64,000 bases of DNA from DAOUAT01 sp964551735 (GTDB taxonomy: Bacteria; Chloroflexota; Anaerolineae; CG2-30-64-16), in the NCBI GenBank assembly GCA_964551735.1, contig CAZKEF010000019.1, positions 43,831 to 107,830 of the forward strand, written 5' to 3'. The notes under the pieces were generated by a model that saw only the letters and a list, made by a program, of their open reading frames with translations, was not told the DNA's origin and searched no databases. The translations under genes and the position numbers were made by a program. Positions 25,456 to 34,735 of this stretch are shown one piece after another; the first letter of the stretch is position 1; each line of letters begins with the position of its first letter.

Positions 25456-26580
25456 TCAGCGCACATCGGTTCCCGTCAGCGATACCGGCCGCCCTACCGC
25501 GTAGGCCTGCACCGCCAGGTAGATCGGCTTGGGCAGAAACTCACTGTCCACAAAGGTGTAGTAGTCCTGATAGGTGCCCGCAGGTGCGGGATAACGAAAC
25601 GCCCACAGGCAGACGGCCTGCACCCAGGGCCACTCGGCCAGCGCCTTATCATAGGCTCGGATGGTGTACGCCACGCGCTGCGCGGGCCGCACGGCCTTGG
25701 TCCAGCGCGGGTGGTCGTTCCAGCCCCCCTCGGTGATCATCACCGGTTTGGCCGCGTCGCCGTTGCGGATCATGATCTCCCGCAGCAGCTCGACCCGGCT
25801 GAAGTTCACCGCATCGGCCGCGGCCGGTTCGTCCGGGCTGAAGGTCCAGCCGTAACTGTGCACCGCCAACACGTCGAAATACGCCCCGGCCCCGGCATCG
25901 TACATGTCCTGCAGGTAGTCCAGGTCGTTCAGGCCCCACTCGCTGTCCCGCGGGGCCACGGTCGGCGCCAAGGCACCCCCGAGGACCTGGACGTCGGGGT
26001 TAGCCCGCTTGGCGGCCCTGTAGGCGCGGCGCAGCAGCTCGGTGTAGCTCGCGGGATCCACCGGCCGGAAACCCCACTCCTGACTCAGGTTCGGCTCGTT
26101 CCAGATGACGATGTGGCGCACGCGGCCCCGGAAGTGCGCGGTAAACGCGGCGACAAAGCGGGCGAATTCATCGTAGCCCTCCTCATCCAGATACAGGTGT
26201 GACGCGTTGGCCGGCCGGGCCCACTCAGGCACATAGCCCAGCCGGGCGATCAGCGTGATCCCTTGGTTGACCGCGTGATCCACTACCAAGTCGGCGTGCG
26301 CCCAGTCGTAGACCCCTCGCGCCGGTTCATGCGCAGCCCACAGGAAGTACTCCACCGCCCACGACGCGCCCATCTCACGCGTCATCTCAAAGGTGCGCTG
26401 GATCTTCCATGCCTCCACCTCATCGGTCAGCCGCGTGTGGACGCCCAGCTTGGGGTTCACCGAGACCACCTGCTGCTGCGGGCCGAACTCTGCCCAAGGG
26501 CGGGTGGCGCGGGCCAGAAGTAAGACTGCCATCGCCAAGACCAGCAGTGCGCAGCGCAATCGGCCAGCCCGGCTCATCAT
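25456..26580 (-). CDS. Glycoside hydrolase clan A-type (GH39/GH5-like) exported protein
   Basis: Protein of 374 residues with an N-terminal signal or anchor helix. A TIM-barrel glycosidase pattern is visible: HIVIWNEPNLSQEW (acid/base Glu, about 163), YFDVLAVHSYGW and PVMITEGGWNDH (nucleophile Glu, about 287), and VCLWAFRYP. The family acts by retaining hydrolysis; the sugar is unknown. Start at 26580 or the adjacent ATG at 26577. It is divergent from the membrane-protein pair. Confidence 0.78.
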   Translation of the reverse strand: MMSRAGRLRCALLVLAMAVLLLARATRPWAEFGPQQQVVSVNPKLGVHTRLTDEVEAWKIQRTFEMTREMGASWAVEYFLWAAHEPARGVYDWAHADLVVDHAVNQGITLIARLGYVPEWARPANASHLYLDEEGYDEFARFVAAFTAHFRGRVRHIVIWNEPNLSQEWGFRPVDPASYTELLRRAYRAAKRANPDVQVLGGALAPTVAPRDSEWGLNDLDYLQDMYDAGAGAYFDVLAVHSYGWTFSPDEPAAADAVNFSRVELLREIMIRNGDAAKPVMITEGGWNDHPRWTKAVRPAQRVAYTIRAYDKALAEWPWVQAVCLWAFRYPAPAGTYQDYYTFVDSEFLPKPIYLAVQAYAVGRPVSLTGTDVR

Positions 26581-26584
26581 CCTC

Positions 26585-26613
26585 TTGTCATTCTTTGCAC
26601 CCTGTGCTATAAT
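26585..26613 (+). promoter_or_regulatory. Sigma-70-type promoter upstream of the small membrane proteins
   Basis: TTGTCA (26585-26590), a 17-nt spacer and TATAAT (26608-26613). The predicted start near 26620 gives a leader of about 30 nt with AAGGAGG before the GTG at 26650. Confidence 0.8.
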
Positions 26614-26649
26614 TGCTTTTGATAGCAATATCCATCAAGGAGGCCCCCT

Positions 26650-26955
26650 GTGACCCTCGCCAACTGGCGTGATCTCGCAGTTGTTCTGCTAGCCGTTGAG
26701 GCGTTTTTCATCAGCCTGATACCGGGTGTGATCCTCTACTTTGCCGTGCGCGGGATGCTGTGGGTGATCCGCAAACTGCGCGTCACGGCACCCACTGTCC
26801 AGGGCTACTTCCGTAAAGCAGCCGATATCTCCGAACAGGTTAGCCAGCGCACTGCTGCCCCCTTCATTGCGGTCAGTGCCACCCTGGCCCAGGTGAATCG
26901 CTGGCGGTCCGCACCCATGACCTTGCTGAAATCAATGAAAGAGGCATCCCCGTGA
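26650..26955 (+). CDS. Small membrane protein, unknown
   Basis: Protein of 101 residues starting with GTG after AAGGAGG. One long hydrophobic segment (about 9-38, VLLAVEAFFISLIPGVILYF) is followed by a basic amphipathic tail. No family recognised. Its stop overlaps the start of the next gene as GTGA, so the two are translationally coupled. Confidence 0.75.
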   Translation: MTLANWRDLAVVLLAVEAFFISLIPGVILYFAVRGMLWVIRKLRVTAPTVQGYFRKAADISEQVSQRTAAPFIAVSATLAQVNRWRSAPMTLLKSMKEASP

Positions 26956-27176
26956 CATCCCGTAACACAGCTATCATTATCGGCGGCGCGGTCGGCGCTG
27001 TGCTGGGCGCCACTGCCGCCTGGGCATACACGCAAGCGCAACAGGGCAAACTGATCAGCGGCGTCGAGGCCGGCCAACAACTGCGGCTGCAAGCCGGAGC
27101 GCCGGACTATGTCAAAATCGCGGTGGCGGTAGTTGCCCTGGTACGCCAGGTGACTGACCTGTTCAAGCCGGGTTGA
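26952..27176 (+). CDS. Small YtxH-like membrane protein
   Basis: Protein of 74 residues with a Gly/Ala-rich helix (IIIGGAVGAVLGATAAWAY) at 8-26 and a second hydrophobic stretch (IAVAVVALVRQV). It resembles YtxH-type small membrane proteins. It starts with GTG overlapping the previous stop by 4 nt. A 263-bp gap follows before the TrkA-RyR gene; in it I see no convincing promoter or gene. Confidence 0.7.
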   Translation: MTSRNTAIIIGGAVGAVLGATAAWAYTQAQQGKLISGVEAGQQLRLQAGAPDYVKIAVAVVALVRQVTDLFKPG

Positions 27177-27439
27177 GCATCCGCCCAAACACGCTTTCGT
27201 TGCCACTCGCGAGCGCACTGCAAAATAGCCGAAACGTCCAGGCTGCTGTGGCAGCGTTTATCACGAGATCGCCATTCGTTATGCGTGATTTACAGGCAAG
27301 AGCCGAATTTTATTGAGTTAGATGCAATTCTACCTTGCACAGGGCGGGTTGTCAAATCAATCCTGTGCGGCAAGACATGGCAGCCAATTGTTGATATCCC
27401 CGCAGGGTGGGATGAAAAGCACCGTTCAAAGGCCTGCCC

Positions 27440-29224
27440 ATGAAACAACGAACTGCGCTGACGGGTTGGCTCCTTCGCCTGCGCCAGGCATTATCCGCCC
27501 ACCGATGGGTCATCATCGGCCTGCTCTGGCTAGCCACTCTCCTCTTAGGCTATATCGGTTTCAGCAACTACGCGATGGCTACAGGCGGTGTCCAAGCGCG
27601 CATGGACACGCTTTATCTGACGATCCAGCTCTTTATCTTGGAGTCGGGATCGGTGCCCGGTCCGAAGCCGTGGGAACTGGAGGCCGCGCGGTTGCTGGCC
27701 CCCACTGTGGCGGCATACACCGCCGTGCAAGCGTTGGCGCTGCTGTTTGCAGAGCAATTCCAGGCCCTTCAGCTCCGCTTCGCACGCCACCACGAGATCA
27801 TCTGTGGGCTGGGCCGTCGCGGCACGCTGTTGGCCCGTTCTTTTCGGGCGCAGGGCCATCGGGTTGTCGTCATCGAACAGGACCACAACAACGACGCCAT
27901 CAGAGCCTGCCGGCAGCAGGGTATCATCGTGCTCATTGGTGACGCCCGCAACGCTGATCTGCTCCTACGCGCCGGCGTGCTGCACGCTCGCCATCTGATC
28001 GCCGTGTGCGACGATGATGGGGTAAACGCCGAGATCGCCGTGCAGGCCCGACGGCTGTCCGCTCGCCGGGGCGGGTTGCCCCTCACGTGCCTGGTGCACC
28101 TGGTGCAACCGCAGTTGTGTGAGTTGTTGCACGACCGCAGCTTCGATTCAGCCAATCATAACACCTTCCGCCTGGAATTCTTCAATACGTTTGACCTGGG
28201 CGCGCAACTCTTGCTGGAGAGATTCCCGCCGCTGCGGGAAGGGCAAACCGGGCCACCGCACATGGTGCTCCTGGGGTTCGGCAGCCTGGGGCAAAGCCTG
28301 GCCCTCCGCGCCGCACGCGCTCGGACGTGTGGCCGTGAACCCCCCAATGAGCGCTTGCGGATCACAGTGGTCGATCGCGAGGCCGAGCGAAAAGTCAAGC
28401 TGATCATTCTGCGGTATCCCCGGCTGCACGAAGCGTGTGACTTGGTTCCGTGCGCGATTGACCTGCGGGGGCCCGAGTTTCAACAGGCGGACTTCCTGCG
28501 GGATGAGGCGGGCCAGCTGTGCGTCACCGCTATCTACAGTTGCCTTGACGACGATGCACAGGGGCTAATGGCCGCGCTGACGTTGGCAGCCCATGTGCGC
28601 GATCAGGATATCCCTATCGTCATCCGCACCAGCAGCCGCGGTGGCCTGGCAAGCCTGCTCTACCGGGATGACGCCACAGACAGTTACAGCTCACTGCACG
28701 CATTTCCTCTCCTGGAGTACAGTTGCACGCCGAGCCTGGTTTTGGGGGGCATGCATGAAACCGTGGCCCGCGCATTGCATCAACGGTATGTGCAACAAGG
28801 CGAGGCGCAAGGCCAGACCCCCGCATCGAATCCCTCCATAGTGCCCTGGGACCAATTGACGGCCGAAATCCAAGAGGGCAACCGCACCCAGGCGGATGCG
28901 ATCAGCGCGATGCTCCGTGCAGCAGGGTACAGCCTGGCCCCACTCACAGATTGGAGCGCCTGGCGATTCCGCTTCCCCGAAGCTGATGTCGAGCTGATGG
29001 CCCAATTGGAGCACAAACGTTATGTTACCGAACGGCTCCGTGCCGGCTGGTCCCTGGGGCCTAAAGACATCGCCGAAAAAACGAATCCGAACCTGGTGCC
29101 GTGGGAACAACTGACGCCCGACGCGCAAGAGCGCACCCGCCACCCCATCCGTGAGCTACCCTGCATCTTGGCCGAGGCCGGGCTTGAAGTGTATCCGATG
29201 AAAAGGGGTGGCAAACATGGATGA
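27440..29224 (+). CDS. Two-helix channel-like protein with TrkA-N domains and C-terminal RyR domain
   Basis: Protein of 594 residues. An ion-channel-like N-terminus has two membrane helices (about 22-42 and 88-106) around the pore-like stretch TLYLTIQLFILESG. A first Rossmann TrkA-N domain follows (about 116-260, IICGLGRRGTLLARSF, VVVIEQD) and a second (about 278-430, VLLGFGSLGQSLALRA). The C-terminus (about 475-590) is a ryanodine-receptor (RyR) domain: LEHKRYVTERLRAGW and PNLVPWEQL. In conflict systems, RyR and TrkA domains are associated with nucleotide-gated channels. The next gene overlaps by 8 nt. Probable role: an ion channel opened by a nucleotide signal (inference). Confidence 0.8.
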   Translation: MKQRTALTGWLLRLRQALSAHRWVIIGLLWLATLLLGYIGFSNYAMATGGVQARMDTLYLTIQLFILESGSVPGPKPWELEAARLLAPTVAAYTAVQALALLFAEQFQALQLRFARHHEIICGLGRRGTLLARSFRAQGHRVVVIEQDHNNDAIRACRQQGIIVLIGDARNADLLLRAGVLHARHLIAVCDDDGVNAEIAVQARRLSARRGGLPLTCLVHLVQPQLCELLHDRSFDSANHNTFRLEFFNTFDLGAQLLLERFPPLREGQTGPPHMVLLGFGSLGQSLALRAARARTCGREPPNERLRITVVDREAERKVKLIILRYPRLHEACDLVPCAIDLRGPEFQQADFLRDEAGQLCVTAIYSCLDDDAQGLMAALTLAAHVRDQDIPIVIRTSSRGGLASLLYRDDATDSYSSLHAFPLLEYSCTPSLVLGGMHETVARALHQRYVQQGEAQGQTPASNPSIVPWDQLTAEIQEGNRTQADAISAMLRAAGYSLAPLTDWSAWRFRFPEADVELMAQLEHKRYVTERLRAGWSLGPKDIAEKTNPNLVPWEQLTPDAQERTRHPIRELPCILAEAGLEVYPMKRGGKHG

Positions 29225-31697
29225 AAAAACATCTGATTTCGGATGGACGCAGGCCCAGATCGCACAATATGAGCTGGCCTTCCCGCGCTATCAGCAATAT
29301 GCCGACACGCTGCACAGCGTGCTGAACCAGGCCACCAAGAAACATGCGCCCCACGCGATCGTACAAGCGCGACCCAAGGCCATCGCCAGTTTCGCGGAGA
29401 AGATCCAGCGCAAGCGCCACAAGTACCGCGACCCGATCAACCAGATCACCGACCTGTGCGGCGGCCGAGTTATCACGCACACCCCGGAGGAAGTCCGGGC
29501 GATGTGCGCCTTCATCGAGCAGCATTTCACCATTGACTGGGATAACACCATCGATGTATCGCAGCGCCTCAAGCCGACCGAGTTCGGCTATCGGTCAGTG
29601 CATTACATCGCGCAGTTCAAGCCCGGTGTCTTCCCCAACGATATTGTCACCACGGAAATCCCAGAGACAGTGTACGGCCTCAAAGCCGAAATCCAAGTCC
29701 GCACCATTTTGGAGCACGCCTGGGCTGATTTCAACCATCGGCTGGTCTATAAGAGCCCCTTCCCCATCCCCACCAAATGGCAGCGCGAATTCGCGGGCCT
29801 GGCCGCCATCCTGGAACGCACAGACACCGCGTTTGCCGCCATTGAAACCGGATTCAAGACCTACGCGACCAACTATGGCACCTACATGACCGCTGAACAG
29901 ATGCGGGATGAGATCGCTTTGCTGGAGATCGTCATGGCATGTGACCCCGACAACGTCGATCTCGCCCATCGGATCGGCAAGTTGGCGGTTACGTTGGGCG
30001 ATTGGAAGAAGGCGATCAGCATCTTCTCACGTTATGTTCACACAGGCTATCAACCCATCCTCAAGGACCTCGGGATCGCGCTGTGCAAGCTGCACGTTGA
30101 GAGGCCGGACAGCCCCGAGTATCAGCAAGGCCGGCGCTACCTGGAGCAGGCCAGCGCGCCTGAATACCGGGATGCGGATGCCCTGGCGTCGCTGGCAAGC
30201 ACCTGGAAACGGTCTGACCCGGATCGGGCGCGGCAACTCTACCGGCAAGCATTTGAGGCGAATCCCGAAGATCCGTATGCGTTGGGGCAGTACCTGGAAT
30301 ACGAGATCGCCCATCGACGCGACATGCACCTGGCAACACTGCTCCGCCCGGTCATCGAAGCGGCGATCGAACGGTGTCGCGAGCGCGCAGAGGTGGGGGT
30401 CGACCTGCCGTGGGCATACTACGACATCGGCAGGTTCTCGCTACTGCTAGATAGACCCTATGATAGCCTGAACGCTTACATTAGGGCCGTCCACTTAACC
30501 AACGATGACTGGATGGTCGAAACCTCATTGCAGTCGGTGGAGCGTCTCGCCGTGGTGGCTGCGATCCTACCAGGTCATGCATGGGTGCGACGCTTCCTAT
30601 GGCTGGCGCGCGCGACCAAATTCGACGTGGCGCAGGCCCGAGAGGAGCTCAAGCGGCTGGCATCAGCCGGCCAAGCGCCGATTCGCGGGCCAGTGGTATT
30701 GGTGGCCGGGGCCTGCGATGCCAGCGAGGAGCACCTGATCCAGGGCTACCGGCCCCTGTTGATGACCGCCTTTGCCGGCTTCCACGGCACCATCATCTCA
30801 GGCGGCACCCGCGCCGGGGTCGCCGGCCTGGCGGGTGACGTGCAGCAGACCTACCCGGCCGACATCCGCACCATCGGCTATGTCCCGCAGCGACGCCCCA
30901 CCGATGTCATGATGGATGAGCGCTACGGTGAGATCCGTTACACCACGGGCGATGACTTCAGCCCGCTGGAGCCGCTCCAATACTGGACCGACCTGGTCGC
31001 CTCCGCGATTGCCGCGTCCGATGTCAAGCTGATCGGCATGAGCGGAGGGACCATCGCCGCAGTGGAATACCGTATGGCCCTGGCGCTGGGCGCACGGGTC
31101 GCGGTGATTGAGGCCAGCGGCCGGGCCGCGGCCAGGCTACTTGCCGACGACAACTGGCGCACCTCGGAAGCGCTCCTGCTCTTGCCGGCCGAGGGACAGA
31201 TCGTGCACGAATTCGTCCGCCCAACGATGGACCAACTTCTGCCTGCACAGCGAGAACACATCGGCCAGGCCATCCACCGGGCCTACTGTGAAGCAGAGGC
31301 CAACCTCCTGCAGTACGACGATCCTGCGTTGGCGCCCTGGGGCGCGTTGCTGGACTATCTGAAGGAATCCAACCGGCTGCAGGCTGATCATATCCCGGAG
31401 AAGATGCGCCAGATCGGCTGCCGCATTGTGCCGGCGCACGGCCGCGCAGCAACACCGATCACGTTCACAGATGCCGAGATTGAGACGCTGGCTTGTGCCG
31501 AGCATGCGCGTTGGGTCATCGAGCGCGTACGCGACGGCTGGAAACCGGGCGCGCAACGCGACGTGTTGCACAAAATCAGTCCCTACCTCACAGCATGGGA
31601 CGCGCTGCCCGAGGAAATCAAAGAGCGCAGCCGATGCATCGTGCGCAAGATCCCGACATTCCTTGCCGAGGTGCAGCTCGAAATTCAACGCGGGTGA
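29217..31697 (+). CDS. RelA/SpoT synthetase-TPR-SLOG-RyR multidomain protein
   Basis: Protein of 826 residues. A RelA/SpoT-type nucleotide pyrophosphokinase domain (about 20-190) shows RPKAIASFAEKIQRK, DLCGGRV, GYRSVHYIAQF and EIQVRTILEHAWADF. TPR-like helices follow (about 225-470), then a SLOG Rossmannoid domain (about 485-655: VVLVAGACD, then TIISGGTRAGVAGLAG) and a RyR domain (about 700-826: CAEHARWVIERVRDGW). There is no HD hydrolase, so it would be synthesis-only. ATG at 29217 follows AAGGGGTGG and overlaps the previous stop. The domain set belongs to nucleotide-centric conflict systems. Expected product (p)ppGpp or another pyrophosphorylated molecule. Confidence 0.85.
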   Translation: MDEKTSDFGWTQAQIAQYELAFPRYQQYADTLHSVLNQATKKHAPHAIVQARPKAIASFAEKIQRKRHKYRDPINQITDLCGGRVITHTPEEVRAMCAFIEQHFTIDWDNTIDVSQRLKPTEFGYRSVHYIAQFKPGVFPNDIVTTEIPETVYGLKAEIQVRTILEHAWADFNHRLVYKSPFPIPTKWQREFAGLAAILERTDTAFAAIETGFKTYATNYGTYMTAEQMRDEIALLEIVMACDPDNVDLAHRIGKLAVTLGDWKKAISIFSRYVHTGYQPILKDLGIALCKLHVERPDSPEYQQGRRYLEQASAPEYRDADALASLASTWKRSDPDRARQLYRQAFEANPEDPYALGQYLEYEIAHRRDMHLATLLRPVIEAAIERCRERAEVGVDLPWAYYDIGRFSLLLDRPYDSLNAYIRAVHLTNDDWMVETSLQSVERLAVVAAILPGHAWVRRFLWLARATKFDVAQAREELKRLASAGQAPIRGPVVLVAGACDASEEHLIQGYRPLLMTAFAGFHGTIISGGTRAGVAGLAGDVQQTYPADIRTIGYVPQRRPTDVMMDERYGEIRYTTGDDFSPLEPLQYWTDLVASAIAASDVKLIGMSGGTIAAVEYRMALALGARVAVIEASGRAAARLLADDNWRTSEALLLLPAEGQIVHEFVRPTMDQLLPAQREHIGQAIHRAYCEAEANLLQYDDPALAPWGALLDYLKESNRLQADHIPEKMRQIGCRIVPAHGRAATPITFTDAEIETLACAEHARWVIERVRDGWKPGAQRDVLHKISPYLTAWDALPEEIKERSRCIVRKIPTFLAEVQLEIQRG

Positions 31698-31712
31698 AAG
31701 GAGGCGGACACC

Positions 31713-34694
31713 ATGGCATCGGAATCCAATAGATACGATGTCTTCATCAGCTATCCGCACGCCCAAAAGACGATGGCCGATGCCGTGTGCGCGACGTTGG
31801 AGCAGAATAAGATCCGCTGCTGGATCGCGCCCCGTGACGTGCTGCCCGGCGAACCGTTCGCGAAAGCCATCATCCGCGCCATGAACGAAAGCCGTTTGTT
31901 CGTCCTCGTCTTCAGCGCCGAGACCAACGAGTCAAATCACGTAAAAAACGAAGTTGAGCGGGCGGTGTCCAAGGGGCTCTCGATCATCGTGTTCCGCGTT
32001 GAAGATGTCGTGCCTACCGAAGAGATGGAGTACTACCTGTCGCGGCGCCATTGGCTGGACGCGATGACGCCACCGATCGAGGCCCATTTCCAGAAACTGA
32101 TCCAGGCCATCAGGGCGTTGCTGGCCATCCCATCCTTGGAGGCCGCGCCGGACCAAAGCGAACAGAAGGTGGCCGACTTGCGCGTACGCGCCCGGGAAGC
32201 CGCGGCGCAAGCCGACTGGGACCTGGCCGTGGCCCTGCTAGGTCAGGCTGCGACGGTCTCACCCGATGACCCCAAGACCGCCGAGATGTTACAGGCCGTC
32301 CGGCGTGACCAGCATCTGGCTGACCTGCGCCGGCAAGCCCAAGAACGTCTGGCCATCCGCGACTGGACCGGCGCCATTGCCATCCTGGAGGAAGCCTCCA
32401 GCTTGCAGCCGGATGACGCCGACCTAACGGCCATCTTGCGTCGCGCACAGAGCAGTCAGCGTCTGATCGAGCTGCGCGGCCAGGCTGAGGAGTTCCTGAC
32501 CGTTCGAGATTGGGCCGGCGCCATCGCGATCTTGGAGAAAGCCATACAACTGGCCCCCGACGACCCTGAACTTACTGGCAGCTTGCGCCGCGCGCAACGC
32601 GGCCAAAGCCAGGATGATCTCAAAGCCCAGGCCCTGCACCTGGCCGCACAACACGATTGGCAGGGCGTGCTCGTGCTGCTGAAGCAGGCGCCCGAGCTGG
32701 CCGCAGAGGACGCCGAAGTGCAGCGGCTGGCAGCGCAAGCGGCGCGTGAGCAGCGGATCGCTGATCTGCAGGTGCGCGCCAAGTCAGCGTACAGCGCCCG
32801 GCAATGGGCGCAGGCGCTGCCGTTGCTGGAAGAGCTGCGCGCGTTGACGCCCGATGACGCCGCCGCCCGCGATATGCTGGCCACGACCACCCGCGAGGGC
32901 GCCCGCCAGAGGCAACTCGACGCGCTGATAGCCCATGCCGAGGACACCGTGACCCGCGCACGCAGCGCGGCCACTACAGGCCAATGGGAGGCGGCCGAGC
33001 GCGGTTGGCAGGATGCCGCCTACGCATGGGGCACCGTAGTCACCGCGCTGGAAGAGCACCTCGCGATGGCGCCCCAGGACGCTACGCGGCGGGAGCGCCT
33101 GACCGAGGCTCAGCGCGGGCAAAAGGAGGCGGCACAACAGGCTGGACGCCTGCGGGATCTGGCCCAGCGCTATGCCGACGCGCAGGCCGCGCTCGACGCG
33201 GCCCGGCCCGACCAGGCCGTGCCGTTGCTCAGCGCCATCATAGCCGAGGCGCCGGGCTATCGCGATACGGTGGAGCTGTTGCGCCGTGCGCAACGCAAGG
33301 TGAAAGGTGGTCCCTTCCCGCGCCGCCGCATGCTCTGGATCGGCGCAGCCGCACTGGTGCTCATCGTGGTAACGGCGGCAATCTTGCTGTCGGGCGTCTT
33401 GCAGCGCGGCGCCGCGTCTGAGCGCGCGACGACATTGCAGCAAGCGCTGACGAACCAATGGGTGGACGCGCAGATCCGCGGCACTGGCGCGGCCTACGGC
33501 GACTGCATCACGGCCCGGCTGACGCGGCGCATCCCAGACATCCTGCCGCTTGACCTCGCCCAGGGCACCCTTCTGCTCAGCAAAACCTCAACAGTGCAGG
33601 ACATGGTCGTGCTGCGGGTCCGGGCCATCATCAACCAGGATGGTGGCCTAACCCCCACAGACGCGATCCGCATCGCCGATGACAACCCCCAGGAGTATCT
33701 GATCGAAGCATATGGGCTGAACAGCAGCCTGGCGGCGCCGGGCGTCGGGGCCGCCTTCGTCGTCGCCGGCCCGGCAGACGAAGCTGTTCAAAGCACCCTG
33801 CGGGCAGCCGCCCAGCTCACCCCTGACGGCGCCGCACAGGCGGGCGCAGCGCTGCAATTGGCGCTTTGGCTGCACGCTGACCACGAAAACCGTGCTGCCA
33901 TCTGCCAGCGCATCAACTGCAAGGCCGAGGACCTGGCGCTGGCAGAACAGATCCTGGGGCTGGCCGGCTTCGGTCCGCCCCCCACACCCACTGCCACGGC
34001 CACAGCCCTGCCGACCGCCACCCTGACGGCGGAACCAACGATCGCCACGCCCTTCCTGCGCCGCGCAGCCACCGACACCCCCACGCCGACCGCCACTGCG
34101 ACATCCACGCCGCTGCCATCAGCCACCATGACCGCCACCGCAACGCCGGCCCGCAGCGCTACACCGACGCCACGCCCAAGCGCCACCGCAACGCGCACCC
34201 CGGCCGCGCCGCTGCGCATCGTCACGCCAACGCGTCCGCCTGCGCCGCCGGCGTCCGGCCTGGCCCCGCAGACACCGGCCGACGGCCAGATCTTCATCGG
34301 CCGCAGCACTGTCATCCGGCTGGCCTGGACGCCCGCCACACGGCCGCTGGCTGGGGACGAATATTACCTGGTGACGATCCTTTTCCCTCACGAACAAGCA
34401 ACATGGACCGACTCTCAATGGACGCGCACTCCAGAGGTCACCGTACCGGCTTACCTGTACGATAATGTGACCGGCGACCGCAGCTTCCGCTGGCAGGTCT
34501 CCCTGGTGCGCCTGAACGCGGGCGACCCTTCAGGAGACCCGCAAGGCAAGACGACCCTGATCGTTGCACCCGGCGCGTGGCGCACCTTCAGGTGGCTGCC
34601 CGAGGCTGAAGGCGGGGGCGGGGGTGGGGGCGGCGAGGTCATACCGACGAACACCCCCCGCCCTGAAGAACCGACAATAACGCCCAGGCCTTAA
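31713..34694 (+). CDS. TIR domain transmembrane protein with Thr/Pro stalk and ectodomain
   Basis: Protein of 993 residues. N-terminal TIR (about 7-130): YDVFISYPHAQK, CWIAPRDVLPGEPFA, then VERAVSKGLSIIVFRVED and HWLDAMTPP; a Glu in KNEVERAV occupies the usual catalytic place. Four to five helical repeats of about 50 residues follow (150-400; DWxxAIAILExAxxLxPDD), a coiled coil (400-520), one membrane helix (about 540-560), an outer region, a Thr/Pro stalk (755-850) and a beta-rich tail. GGAGG precedes the ATG. TIR enzymes cleave NAD or make signalling nucleotides. The topology suggests an intracellular TIR linked to an outside sensor. Confidence 0.83.
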   Translation: MASESNRYDVFISYPHAQKTMADAVCATLEQNKIRCWIAPRDVLPGEPFAKAIIRAMNESRLFVLVFSAETNESNHVKNEVERAVSKGLSIIVFRVEDVVPTEEMEYYLSRRHWLDAMTPPIEAHFQKLIQAIRALLAIPSLEAAPDQSEQKVADLRVRAREAAAQADWDLAVALLGQAATVSPDDPKTAEMLQAVRRDQHLADLRRQAQERLAIRDWTGAIAILEEASSLQPDDADLTAILRRAQSSQRLIELRGQAEEFLTVRDWAGAIAILEKAIQLAPDDPELTGSLRRAQRGQSQDDLKAQALHLAAQHDWQGVLVLLKQAPELAAEDAEVQRLAAQAAREQRIADLQVRAKSAYSARQWAQALPLLEELRALTPDDAAARDMLATTTREGARQRQLDALIAHAEDTVTRARSAATTGQWEAAERGWQDAAYAWGTVVTALEEHLAMAPQDATRRERLTEAQRGQKEAAQQAGRLRDLAQRYADAQAALDAARPDQAVPLLSAIIAEAPGYRDTVELLRRAQRKVKGGPFPRRRMLWIGAAALVLIVVTAAILLSGVLQRGAASERATTLQQALTNQWVDAQIRGTGAAYGDCITARLTRRIPDILPLDLAQGTLLLSKTSTVQDMVVLRVRAIINQDGGLTPTDAIRIADDNPQEYLIEAYGLNSSLAAPGVGAAFVVAGPADEAVQSTLRAAAQLTPDGAAQAGAALQLALWLHADHENRAAICQRINCKAEDLALAEQILGLAGFGPPPTPTATATALPTATLTAEPTIATPFLRRAATDTPTPTATATSTPLPSATMTATATPARSATPTPRPSATATRTPAAPLRIVTPTRPPAPPASGLAPQTPADGQIFIGRSTVIRLAWTPATRPLAGDEYYLVTILFPHEQATWTDSQWTRTPEVTVPAYLYDNVTGDRSFRWQVSLVRLNAGDPSGDPQGKTTLIVAPGAWRTFRWLPEAEGGGGGGGGEVIPTNTPRPEEPTITPRP

Positions 34695-34735
34695 GGTTGG
34701 CAGCCGCGAACCAGACGCGCAGAGGAGGGACAACC

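Noticed and set aside
33964..34260. Possible CRISPR-like or tandem DNA repeat
   Set aside because: The periodicity comes from Thr/Pro codons in the TIR protein stalk; there are no spacers or conserved direct repeats.
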